From the IMG/VR virus record IMGVR_UViG_3300025645_000067, positions 1 through 64,000 of that record: a stretch of DNA of 64,000 bases; one strand, 5' to 3'. Position numbers and translations under genes: made by a program. Below the pieces are notes generated by a model. The model was not told the origin of the DNA. It saw only the letters and a program-made list of their open reading frames with translations, and did no database searches. Numbering within the stretch: the first letter of the stretch is position 1; each line of letters begins with the position of its first letter. This document shows, piece by piece, positions 49,960-58,487 of the stretch. This DNA is from a virus.

Positions 49960-52398
49960 ATGAATATCTTCCAACAGTTTTATAATAGAATGTTTGGTAG
50001 TACCTCAACTATAGTTAAGGACACTACCACTACCATAGCGAACAGGTCAGGCAATGATGGTAGAAAAGCTTTAGAAACTAGTATGCCAGTAGCAGGTGGG
50101 AGGCAGACCCAGCCCAAGTATGGTAACCTAATGAATGTGGTACTAGATGAGTTAAGCTTTGTTAATGCCGATTTCCCTTTTGAACTATTACCTGTATTGG
50201 AGCATCTAGCGGCATTTAACTCAGATTTCTCCTATGGAGTAGATAACTTAATACAGCTAGGTAACACTTCCTATTTAATTGAATTTGATAAGGATGTAAG
50301 CGAGGAGGCAGCAGCCAAGATGCAGGACGAAATAAGCAGTTGTGAGGCACTTTGGTATAAAGGGGGAATAAACAGTTTAAGAAATGATTTATTTGCACAG
50401 GTAGCGGTAAAAGGGGCTCTATGTGCAGAAATTGTACCTACTCTTTCTTTGGATGGTGTAGAGAAGGTAGTACTAGTAGATAATAAAACTATTAGATTCA
50501 AGTATGATAGTATTGGAGAAGATTACCATCCATATCAAGATATAGCTTTAGCAGCCTCTTCCAATAAGTCTGCCAATACAACACAAGTAAAATTGAATAC
50601 AACTACTTTTAAGTATTACGCTCACAGGAGATTTAATGAGAAGCCTTATGGTATGCCTCCTTTCCTATCATCATTAGAATCCATCCAAATTGAGCAGGAG
50701 ATGATTTGCGGATTAAAGAACGTAGTAAGTAAGTTGGGAGTATTCGGATTTCTTCATGTATTGGTGAAAGCTCCAAAAGCTACACAAGGAGAAAAGCCTA
50801 GCGAATACCAAGCTAGATTAAAAACTTATCTAACAGACCATATTAACCCAGAGTTAGAAAAAGGATTAAATAAGGGTTTTGTATCTGGTTTCAAGGATAC
50901 CCACGAATTTAAATTGGAGAACACCATAGCGAATATGGCAGGTATTAAGGATTTAGTAGAGCTAATTACCATCAATAAGCATAGCGGTATGAAGCAAGAC
51001 TCTATTATGTTCTCTAGGAACTTCACCACTACTGAGACACTAGGAAGGGTAGTGCTTGCTAAAATGACCAACCAAGTAAGAAATTATCAAAAACTTATTG
51101 ATACATTTATTAAAGATTTGGTTTTTCTCCACCTGTTTTTAAAAGGGTATCCTATTAAACATGTTAAGGTAACCTCAGAAGCACCGATGGTACAGGATAG
51201 AAAGAATGTAGCAGATGCTAGGAACATGGAGATAATGAATGCTAAAGAGCTTTACTATGAGGGTATCATTAGTCAAGCACAGCGAGCAGAACTTCTAGGA
51301 TTTGATGAGCCTTTTGCCAAAGAGCCTATAGAACGCCCTGAGAATAAAGTACCTGAGGTGAAGAAGGAAGAGGATAAAGGAAACAAAAAGTCAGACCTCC
51401 CAAAGTCTACAGCCGTCAATAGCTTAAGTTGGATGGATGCAGCAGTAGGATTAGGTAGCAATTATGATACTTTTCGATACCATTCTAATTGTGGGCATGT
51501 CCATACTAAAGAATCTTGGGGCATTACAGAAGATATTAATCAATTCTTTTCTCAATACTTCGGAAAAATAAACGAAGGTTATAAGAAAGCTGTAGATAAG
51601 GCTATGAATCGTATAGGTACTGCTCTACTAGCCTTGGATGCTAGGGCAAGTGTAGAATTAGTAATAGAAACCGTTCTCTACTCCCTTTATGTTAATTGGC
51701 AGACTGATTTTACCAGTAAGCAAGGGGAAACGATTGGTAAGTTTATCAACTTGATTTATAACAGGTTCAGAAAAGATACTAGAATTTTTAAGGCATTCGA
51801 CCCTAACAACATTCCAGATGCAGTATTCGACCAATTAGATTTAAGAACTTTGCAATATTTCAAGAAATCAGATAACCTGTACCTAGGTAAATTCATTACA
51901 GATGATGATACAAGGAAAAAGGTAATTACTTTCATTAAAGATAAGTTCGTAGTAGAGGGGCTACCTATAGGCGATAATAAGCAAGTTATTAACGAATTTA
52001 AATCTACATTCTCTAAACTAATGTTAAATGAGGATTGGAAGATTAGAAGGATAATAGAAACTACCATCAACCAGATGCGTAACTATGGAGCTGTTAATTA
52101 CATGCAACAAGCGGAGGTATCAGAGTTTGAAAGGTTAGAGATAATCGACCAAAAGACTTGTGGATGGTGCAAAGAACTAAACGGTAAAAGATTCAAAGTA
52201 GATAAGGCGGTAGGCAGCATTGACCAATTAATGAGAAGTGAGCCACAACTGGTAGGAAGCATTTCACCATTTATGACATCGTTGTACAAGAAGCCAGAAG
52301 ATTTAAAAGGGGTGACTGTAGAGGAGTTACAAGATAAGGGATTAGGGTTCGGCTCTACCCATCCACATTGTAGAGGTCAAAATATCGCAGTCTTGTAA
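49960..52398 (+). CDS. portal protein fused to a MuF-like minor head domain
   Basis: 812 residues. Residues about 1-460 are a portal: LLPVLEHLAAFNSDFSYGVD, RRFNEKPYGMPPFLSSLESI, and a long helix with RNYQKLIDTFIKDLVF. Residues about 540-812 are a MuF-like domain: IIETTINQMRNYGAVNYMQQ, then CGWCKELNGKRF and THPHCRGQNIAV, with the CxxC...HxHC set. The portal is the vertex through which DNA passes; MuF-like proteins are packaged minor head proteins. In most phages these are two genes. The linker includes a Lys/Glu-rich part near 465-480 and a His/Cys stretch (YHSNCGHVH). Confidence 0.88.
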   Translation: MNIFQQFYNRMFGSTSTIVKDTTTTIANRSGNDGRKALETSMPVAGGRQTQPKYGNLMNVVLDELSFVNADFPFELLPVLEHLAAFNSDFSYGVDNLIQLGNTSYLIEFDKDVSEEAAAKMQDEISSCEALWYKGGINSLRNDLFAQVAVKGALCAEIVPTLSLDGVEKVVLVDNKTIRFKYDSIGEDYHPYQDIALAASSNKSANTTQVKLNTTTFKYYAHRRFNEKPYGMPPFLSSLESIQIEQEMICGLKNVVSKLGVFGFLHVLVKAPKATQGEKPSEYQARLKTYLTDHINPELEKGLNKGFVSGFKDTHEFKLENTIANMAGIKDLVELITINKHSGMKQDSIMFSRNFTTTETLGRVVLAKMTNQVRNYQKLIDTFIKDLVFLHLFLKGYPIKHVKVTSEAPMVQDRKNVADARNMEIMNAKELYYEGIISQAQRAELLGFDEPFAKEPIERPENKVPEVKKEEDKGNKKSDLPKSTAVNSLSWMDAAVGLGSNYDTFRYHSNCGHVHTKESWGITEDINQFFSQYFGKINEGYKKAVDKAMNRIGTALLALDARASVELVIETVLYSLYVNWQTDFTSKQGETIGKFINLIYNRFRKDTRIFKAFDPNNIPDAVFDQLDLRTLQYFKKSDNLYLGKFITDDDTRKKVITFIKDKFVVEGLPIGDNKQVINEFKSTFSKLMLNEDWKIRRIIETTINQMRNYGAVNYMQQAEVSEFERLEIIDQKTCGWCKELNGKRFKVDKAVGSIDQLMRSEPQLVGSISPFMTSLYKKPEDLKGVTVEELQDKGLGFGSTHPHCRGQNIAVL

Positions 52399-52465
52399 GC
52401 CTAACAAAGTACGCTGCGTACCACACCTAGGGAGAGAAGAGACTAAATTACTGATAATCAAAGAT

Positions 52466-52504
52466 TTACGGAATTAGTACTTAACAGACTGATTCCGTAA
52501 TTTT
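52466..52504 (+). terminator. rho-independent terminator after the portal gene
   Basis: TTACGGAATTAGT at 52466-52478 and ACTGATTCCGTAA at 52488-52500 form a 13-bp stem with one G-U pair, loop of nine bases, followed by TTTT. Confidence 0.82.
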
Positions 52505-52613
52505 GGTTTATAGTAAAAATAAATTGCTAAAAACTTTTTATAACTATAAAATATTCGTAGCTTTACATCATCAAACGAAATAAAATTTTAAAAACATCAA
52601 AAAATAATAAACA
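52502..52613 (+). repeat. promoter-leader cassette, copy B
   Basis: Direct repeat of 48561-48671; begins just after a terminator and ends at a start codon, exactly as in copy A. Confidence 0.9.
52535..52566 (+). promoter_or_regulatory. early-type promoter within cassette B
   Basis: TTTTTATAACTATAAAAT at 52535, then ATTCG and TAGCTTTAC at 52558-52566. The G in the -7 box differs from the other copies (TATCTTTAC) and might change strength. Confidence 0.7.
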
Positions 52614-52922
52614 ATGTCAATACTAGAAAAAGTACTTTTAGGCTACGGTAAAAACACCGATATTAGCAGAATTAAAGTAGACCTGTTCCATCGAAATGAT
52701 GATTCACCTACTTACATTTTTGAGTTATGGGCAGATAATGGACATAAGTACAGAACCCACCCAGATAAAGAAAAGACCCTAGTACAGGTGGATGTAGAGA
52801 CTTTGGAGATGATAAAATTTTACCCTTATGATGTAACCCCTATTTTTAATACTCTTGTCGATTTAGACAATGGTCTAGAAAATTTGAAGGTTTCTAGAGA
52901 AGTAACAGTTAAATTTTTATAG
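52614..52922 (+). CDS. hypothetical early-promoter-driven protein
   Basis: 102 residues, acidic, beta-rich (YIFELWADNGHKYRTHPDKE). Not recognised. It sits alone between portal and protease genes with its own promoter cassette, like 48672-49064, suggesting an inserted expression unit. Confidence 0.62.
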   Translation: MSILEKVLLGYGKNTDISRIKVDLFHRNDDSPTYIFELWADNGHKYRTHPDKEKTLVQVDVETLEMIKFYPYDVTPIFNTLVDLDNGLENLKVSREVTVKFL

Positions 52923-53015
52923 TTCTTAGATATATGTAAGAAATCGAAATAAAGAATCTTTTCATGTGGATGTTTAGCAAATTACCTTAGTTGTTTCGAC
53001 AATTGGGGTTTTTTA

Positions 53016-53045
53016 TTGCCTAGTGGTTAAGTTTTTGTATATTTG
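53016..53045 (+). promoter_or_regulatory. late-type promoter for the head operon
   Basis: TTG at 53016-53018, a 19-base spacer and TATATTTG at 53038-53045. The ATG of the protease-scaffold gene is 17 bases downstream. Confidence 0.7.
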
Positions 53046-53062
53046 TATAAAACTTACCAAAT

Positions 53063-54685
53063 ATGTTATTGAATACTATAAAACTATCCAAAGGTAATTA
53101 TCGCTCTAAGATGTCCTACGACCTGTTTAGTGGCTCAGAGCAGAACAAATTGGATTTAGGTATGACAGGAGTTAATTACCAAGTAGATAGGAATTTTCTC
53201 TCAACGACTCAGGATAAAGTTAGAAAATTAGCAGAAGATTCCTTACAGTTTTTTGGTACTAGAGGAGCAGCAGGATTAGATTCTACTATTGAATCCATTT
53301 TACCCAAGCCAGAAGATTTCGTAGGTGTACCTTTTAGACAACTCTCCTCCACTATCGTAGCTCCTAATACTTGGAGGGCTACAGATTTCTCCAAGGGTAA
53401 CATCCTAAGAAATTCTACTCAGAGGTTAAATAATAAGCCTGTTTATATTAACCACGATACCTATACAGTAAATAGTTGGGTAGGTTTAGTAACTGAGCCT
53501 AAATGGTCTAAAGCATCGGAGCAGAACGGGGTAAAAGTACCAAGCGGTATTGATGCTATGATTTTGATTGATGCTAAAAGTAACCCTAAGATTTTGAGAG
53601 GTGTAATGTCAGGAGGTATTTTTTCTATGTCAGTTACAGTAGTTTTTGATTGGAAACCATCCCATCAATTTGATAATGAAAGAGACTTCATAAATTCGAT
53701 TGGGAATAAGGCAGAGGACGGCTCAATGTTTAGGAGAATTGTTACCACCATCCATGATTATTATGAGTCTAGTTTAGTATGGTTAGGAGCAGACCCCTTC
53801 GCTAAATTAATTGGAGAAGATGGTAACTTAGTACACGTTGACCATGCCCAAGCGGCACAAAGTTCTTTTGAAAAAGAGACAGAAAAGGTAAAAAGGGGGT
53901 ATGATGTGGGGAAAAACTACTATGTTGGTTGCGCTATTGACAGAAATATTTTAAGTTTGGCAAAAAGTAATTATATTTGTGATGACTTCACAGATAAGCA
54001 TAATGTAAATCAAATCATTCCTAATATGAATCAAGAAACTTTTTTAGCCTTATTAACCTTGTTAGGTTTACCTACTGATACAAAGCAGGAAGCTTTAACG
54101 ACTGAGCAATTAACTTCTTTGAAGTTAGTAGATAAGGCAGTAGAAACGGAAATTACTGAGAAGGTAGAAATGTTTGGTAAAGTTGCTGATAGCTTTAAAG
54201 CTTTGGATGAAACCTTAGAATTATCAGAAGATAATTTAAATAAGGTAATTCTCCTAAAGGTGGAAGAGCATGCCACTTTAGTAGCCAATGCTGCAAAAGT
54301 ACCTACTCTAGTGACTGAAAAGAATATTTTAGTAGCAGAAAAAGAAGCTTTAGCAAAGGAGGCGCAAGTAGGTAAAGCCTTTATTGCAGCCAAACGAGTA
54401 GAGGCTATTCGATTATATAAGGCTAAGAACATGGAGAATGTGGATGAGGCGGTCATCGGTTTATTTAATAAGGCTAACTCTGAGGAGTTGGATGGACTTA
54501 TTAAGAATTATACTGAGGGGGTTACTTTAGCTTTTAGTGGTAAATGTAAGGATTGCGGTTCAACTGAATTTACTTTCCAAAATTCTGTTAATAGTCTTGC
54601 GGCTAATGCAGAGGAGGATAATGATGAGGGGTTTGATTTTGAAACTTACAGAGATGCGAAATTAGCCAAGGCTACAGGTTTCTAA
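53063..54685 (+). CDS. prohead protease fused to a scaffold-like domain
   Basis: 540 residues. Residues about 80-260 look like a prohead protease: NKPVYINHDTYTVNSWVGLV with the likely catalytic His, then GVMSGGIFSMSVTVVFDW with the likely Ser. From about 330 on, the chain is a long acidic helical region (LEKEALAKEAQVGKAFIAAK-type) like a scaffold, which the protease would remove. Near residue 493-497 CKDCGS forms a CxxC, unusual in a scaffold. It immediately precedes decoration and capsid genes, the standard order. Confidence 0.75.
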   Translation: MLLNTIKLSKGNYRSKMSYDLFSGSEQNKLDLGMTGVNYQVDRNFLSTTQDKVRKLAEDSLQFFGTRGAAGLDSTIESILPKPEDFVGVPFRQLSSTIVAPNTWRATDFSKGNILRNSTQRLNNKPVYINHDTYTVNSWVGLVTEPKWSKASEQNGVKVPSGIDAMILIDAKSNPKILRGVMSGGIFSMSVTVVFDWKPSHQFDNERDFINSIGNKAEDGSMFRRIVTTIHDYYESSLVWLGADPFAKLIGEDGNLVHVDHAQAAQSSFEKETEKVKRGYDVGKNYYVGCAIDRNILSLAKSNYICDDFTDKHNVNQIIPNMNQETFLALLTLLGLPTDTKQEALTTEQLTSLKLVDKAVETEITEKVEMFGKVADSFKALDETLELSEDNLNKVILLKVEEHATLVANAAKVPTLVTEKNILVAEKEALAKEAQVGKAFIAAKRVEAIRLYKAKNMENVDEAVIGLFNKANSEELDGLIKNYTEGVTLAFSGKCKDCGSTEFTFQNSVNSLAANAEEDNDEGFDFETYRDAKLAKATGF

Positions 54686-54761
54686 TTGGTATAAGTTTGA
54701 CCATTAATAACTAATATTTTTTATTGCTCCTTTAAAATTAGAGCGCAAAAATTTAAAATTT

Positions 54762-55202
54762 ATGTATACATTAGATAATACAGCAGATACTAAGTTAACT
54801 CACCAAATGGAGCGTATTATCGCTTTGCATTTTGATACTGATGTAACTGATTATGTTGAGGGTGCAGTAGTAGCCCTAGACCCATCCACTAGTAAATTAG
54901 TAGATATTGCTACAGGAGTTTACCCAATAGGGTTTATTACTTCTAATGCTAATGCTAGGTACAAGGAAGGAGGAGCTACAGTACATACCAATTTTGCAGC
55001 AGTTGTAAAAGGTAAAGCTGATGGAGCTATAGCTGTAGCAGATTTATTAGAAGCTACTAGTTGGGATGAAGTGAATGGTTATACTGCCTATAAGGTAGCA
55101 GCAGCAGGTAAATACGCTTGTGCCTTTGCTTTAACGGCTGTATCTGATACAGAAGTAGTAAAAGTAGGTATTTTGAGAAGTCCTGTATCTGTTCCTGTTT
55201 AA
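54762..55202 (+). CDS. head decoration-like protein
   Basis: 146 residues, beta-rich, with YVEGAVVALDPSTSKLVDIA, then YPIGFITSNANARYKEGG and HTNFAAVVKGKADG. This fits DUF2190-like capsid decoration proteins or stabilisers, which lie just upstream of the major capsid gene, as here. It should be on the capsid surface and abundant. Confidence 0.65.
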   Translation: MYTLDNTADTKLTHQMERIIALHFDTDVTDYVEGAVVALDPSTSKLVDIATGVYPIGFITSNANARYKEGGATVHTNFAAVVKGKADGAIAVADLLEATSWDEVNGYTAYKVAAAGKYACAFALTAVSDTEVVKVGILRSPVSVPV

Positions 55203-55266
55203 TTAAGGAGGAAGGGAGATAGAGCATTATTTGATAATCAATAAAAAATAACTAAAACCATATAAA

Positions 55267-56517
55267 ATGGCAGAATTATTGAAAGAGTCCTTTGTTAAAA
55301 AGGCTATCATAGAGAACAAGGGTAAGGCATTATCCAGTAACCAGACTGTAGATGTTTCTTTGAACAAGGGAGCACCTCAATCAGTAAATGCTAAGTCGGT
55401 ACAGAAAAGTATGGTAAATGACTTGAAAGGGGCTATGTCTCAATTAAGGTCTTTACGAGCAGGTTCAGCCGATGCTCCACCTGTTGATATTTCTTTAGCG
55501 GAATATGCACAAGAACGATGGGGATTTGCTCCTATGGGAGAAAGTCAGACACCAGACTCTTTTTATAATGCGTTAGGTCTTAAATCAACTTATACCATTG
55601 ACAAATTGATGACGTTGGGAGAAATTGATGAGGGATACCGTTGGTTGATTCCAGAACTTTTCCGAGAAGCGGTAAGATTAGGTATGCGAAAAGACCCTAT
55701 CTATCCATCTTTTACTAGGGAGTCTATCCCAGTATCACAAGTAAAGGTAACCATGCCAGATATTAAAATGTCTGAAATGGGTTTGAGAACTGTAGGGGAA
55801 GGAGAAACCATTTCAACTGGTAGCATGTCTTTTGGTACTAAGGATGTGAAGATTAATAAGTTGGGTAGAGGTTTCAAGATTACAGATGAGGCAGTAAGAT
55901 ATACCCAATTGAATATGGTATCTATCGCTTTTGAGGATGCAGGAGTAAAGTTGAGAATGGGGTTAGATGCTTTAGGTATTGATACCTTAATCAATGGTGA
56001 CCAAACGGACGGTAGCGATTCTTGTGCAATAATTGGTACAGCCAATGGTACAAGTTTTGCTTATCGAGATTTGTTAAAAGCATGGATTAGATTACAGCGT
56101 TTGGGAATGCGTCCAGATGTTATGTTATCGAATGAAGATCCAGCCATTGATATTTTAGAATTAGCAGAATTTAAGGGTTTTGCAGGAGAGACTAGAACCG
56201 CTAATTTGAGTTTAAAAACTCCTGTACCTCAATCACAGGATTTCTACATTCATGGAGCTATGCCTAATGCTAATTACCTATTGATGGTAAATAAGGCGAA
56301 TGCTTTAATCAAATTGGATGCAGTAGCTTTGACTGTAGAGAGTGATAGAATTGTTAATCGCCAATTAGAAGAGTTTTATGTAACTTTGACAACTGGTTTT
56401 GCGACCATGAAAAGAGATGCTAGGCTAATTATGAATAGAGGCGTTGCATTTTCTGGTAATGGATTCCCTACATGGATGGATGTATCTGCTCACGAAAATA
56501 TTAATTTTAACCGATAA
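55267..56517 (+). CDS. major capsid protein (HK97 fold)
   Basis: 416 residues. The N-terminal 70 residues are charged and helical and may be cut by the protease. The body has GAPQSVNAKSVQKSMV, YPSFTRESIPVSQVKVTMPD, and a long P-domain region with DVKINKLGRGFKITDEAVRY. An E-loop-like part near 130-190 precedes it. The C-terminal domain includes FYVTLTTGFATMKRDARLIM. Size and position between protease, decoration and neck genes support the call. Confidence 0.87.
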   Translation: MAELLKESFVKKAIIENKGKALSSNQTVDVSLNKGAPQSVNAKSVQKSMVNDLKGAMSQLRSLRAGSADAPPVDISLAEYAQERWGFAPMGESQTPDSFYNALGLKSTYTIDKLMTLGEIDEGYRWLIPELFREAVRLGMRKDPIYPSFTRESIPVSQVKVTMPDIKMSEMGLRTVGEGETISTGSMSFGTKDVKINKLGRGFKITDEAVRYTQLNMVSIAFEDAGVKLRMGLDALGIDTLINGDQTDGSDSCAIIGTANGTSFAYRDLLKAWIRLQRLGMRPDVMLSNEDPAIDILELAEFKGFAGETRTANLSLKTPVPQSQDFYIHGAMPNANYLLMVNKANALIKLDAVALTVESDRIVNRQLEEFYVTLTTGFATMKRDARLIMNRGVAFSGNGFPTWMDVSAHENINFNR

Positions 56518-56584
56518 TTTTCACCTTACTCAGGTAAATAGTAATTAGTGATTTTATTGTTTAACTAAAAATAATTTTTTTGTT

Positions 56585-56896
56585 ATGAAAATATTTGTGA
56601 CTTTAACGCACCCGCAAGGCTCATTCTACGACCCTAGTTGTAAGGAGAATGAAAATGTGATTGTGACTAATCAGATACCTGCATACCTTTCTAAAAGTAG
56701 GGCGGTATCGGTAGCCTTGAACAACAATCGTTTAAAGGAGATAAAGGAAGCCGATGCTAAGAAGTATTGGAAAGAGAATAACATTAAGCCAGAAAGCTTT
56801 AGTTGTATTGATATTCCTAATCCAATGCTTGTAGTTAAAAAGAAAGTAGATACTACCGCACCTGCAAAAAAGCGCAGCAGTAGACGAGGTTTATAA
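56585..56896 (+). CDS. hypothetical structural-operon protein
   Basis: 103 residues with a basic C-terminal tail (APAKKRSSRRGL). No motif recognised. Lies between the capsid gene and a terminator. It might be a small head protein that binds DNA or capsid through its tail. Confidence 0.6.
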   Translation: MKIFVTLTHPQGSFYDPSCKENENVIVTNQIPAYLSKSRAVSVALNNNRLKEIKEADAKKYWKENNIKPESFSCIDIPNPMLVVKKKVDTTAPAKKRSSRRGL

Positions 56897-56930
56897 AGAT
56901 ATACCTAAAAAGTAAATCAATTCAAAGTAT

Positions 56931-56970
56931 AAAAAGCCTTTGCCCACAATTTGAGGGTGGGGGCTTTTTT
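56931..56970 (+). terminator. rho-independent terminator after the capsid block
   Basis: AAAAAGCC at 56931-56938 and GGCTTTTT at 56962-56969 form the base; CCCAC and GTGGG form the upper stem, with TTTG bulging on the left. Ends in a T-tract. Confidence 0.82.
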
Positions 56971-56981
56971 AATTATAGAAT

Positions 56982-57545
56982 ATGCTAGTAGACCACACAT
57001 TAAATGATATGAGCGTTTTTCAAATGCTCTTAGACCGTTTACCCTTCTTAGTAAATGATTATGTAGCAGTACCTACTGAGGAGATTCCCCAAGGTGTTAA
57101 TGCTTTAATTAGTAGTAGATTCACCTTTGAGGTAATGACTGATTTACAATGCTGCTTAAATATCGACCCAGAAGAGGGAGTAGGAATAGAGACTAATTAT
57201 AGTCAAGCGGAATTATCTTTGATAGCTGATATAGTAACACTCCACTTTTTACTAAGGCTATCCTTAATTAATACGGATGGTACAGCCGAAGAGGTAGCGT
57301 CAAGTACTTTCCTTAAAAAGGCTAAAGCAGGAAGTACCGAAGTAGAATATGCTCAGATAGATGTTAAGAATGAAGCAGCAGGTAAATTGACCTTAGATGG
57401 ATTGTTTGATAAATTTACTTCATCGGCTGTAAGACGGGGAAGAAAGCTAGGTTGTTTATTCCAAATTTTACCAGATGCTAGTATTGAATGGTATATGGGA
57501 GATGTGTTACCTTTTTCTACGGATTTTAGTAGTTATTGTTGTTAA
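56982..57545 (+). CDS. probable head-tail connector (adaptor) protein
   Basis: 187 residues, first gene of the neck block, in the slot of gp6/gp15-like adaptors. Helical N-terminal half (VFQMLLDRLPFLVNDYVAVP, then LSLIADIVTLHFLLRLSL), as in adaptor proteins that bind the portal. The end (DFSSYCC) is unusual. Assigned by position and shape. Confidence 0.5.
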   Translation: MLVDHTLNDMSVFQMLLDRLPFLVNDYVAVPTEEIPQGVNALISSRFTFEVMTDLQCCLNIDPEEGVGIETNYSQAELSLIADIVTLHFLLRLSLINTDGTAEEVASSTFLKKAKAGSTEVEYAQIDVKNEAAGKLTLDGLFDKFTSSAVRRGRKLGCLFQILPDASIEWYMGDVLPFSTDFSSYCC

Positions 57546-57560
57546 AATAAAATTAATCCA

Positions 57561-58007
57561 ATGGCAGATTTATTAAGTGATGTTCAGCATTTAGAAATTA
57601 GAGCAGCTTTACAGGATGTATTAGATACTTTCCATGATACACCTGTATTTCTCCATATCCCTAGTGAGGATTATGTGCAAGAGTTCATGGAGGATTTAGC
57701 TCCTGCTACTACAGTCTATGAAGTGAACGCTTTAGTAGAATACCCTAATTTGACGCAAAGTACTGTAACCAATACTGAGGATGGAAGTATTTTACATTTT
57801 GAAGTCAAGGCTCAAATTGGTATAGATGACATGGATGAGGTAGGTTTAATCAATGGAGATGGTTTACCTATATTCGTACCTAAAAATGGTCACATGGTAA
57901 TTAATGAGGAGAAGTATGAGATTGTTTATTTCAATATAGATGGTGCTTTTGAGCAGAAAAATATTTTATGTTACATTTATGGTAAGAAATTTGCAAAAAC
58001 ATTATAA
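57561..58007 (+). CDS. probable neck / head completion protein
   Basis: 148 residues, beta-rich second half (GHMVINEEKYEIVYFNIDGA). Position between the adaptor and gp10-like genes matches a stopper or head-closure protein. The sequence itself gives no firm family. Its stop is directly followed by the next ATG. Confidence 0.5.
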   Translation: MADLLSDVQHLEIRAALQDVLDTFHDTPVFLHIPSEDYVQEFMEDLAPATTVYEVNALVEYPNLTQSTVTNTEDGSILHFEVKAQIGIDDMDEVGLINGDGLPIFVPKNGHMVINEEKYEIVYFNIDGAFEQKNILCYIYGKKFAKTL

Positions 58008-58487
58008 ATGGCACTTAGAAAAGCAGGTAATTGGGGGAGAGTAACTAATCTTATCCATCGTTTAGGCAAGGAGGCAGAAAGAGCACAAGCATTATCCTTA
58101 AAAAGGTTTGGGCTAAAAGCAGAAGGACAAGCTAAAGGGCACATAAGTAAACAGGATTTACAATGGCGACCTCTTAAGCCTAGTACGATAGCTCAGAAAA
58201 TAAGAAAAGGGTATTCTACTAATATCCTAGTAGCCACTTCTAGTTATTTTCAAGCGATTACAAGCTACGTAAGTGATGATACTGTATATATCGGTGTAAG
58301 GAGGTCTGCTAGGAGCAGCGATGGAGTAATACTAGCTAATATTGCAGCAATACATGAATTTGGTAGTACGTCTGGTAGTATACCTGCTAGACCTCTTTGG
58401 AAACCTACCTTTCTAGAGACTTTAGCTTGGCATAGTAAGAATAACCGACCTGAGATAATTTTAATCAAGAATCTAAGTAAATACTAA
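58008..58487 (+). CDS. HK97 gp10-like / virion morphogenesis protein
   Basis: 159 residues. AAIHEFGSTSGSIPARPLWKPT is the hallmark of phage virion morphogenesis (Mu gpG/HK97 gp10) proteins, which have an IHxFG...PARPF pattern. It joins head and tail or completes tail ends. It shares one base with the next start. Confidence 0.82.
   Translation: MALRKAGNWGRVTNLIHRLGKEAERAQALSLKRFGLKAEGQAKGHISKQDLQWRPLKPSTIAQKIRKGYSTNILVATSSYFQAITSYVSDDTVYIGVRRSARSSDGVILANIAAIHEFGSTSGSIPARPLWKPTFLETLAWHSKNNRPEIILIKNLSKY

Noticed and set aside
48561-52613. Insertion-sequence or CRISPR repeats
   Set aside because: The repeats are only two or three, about 4 and 11 kb apart, each precedes a gene and contains a promoter; there is no transposase or spacer array.
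54031-54456. 141-codon antisense frame opposite the protease-scaffold gene
   Set aside because: Shadow of a repetitive helical Ala/Glu/Lys coding region; no independent signals.
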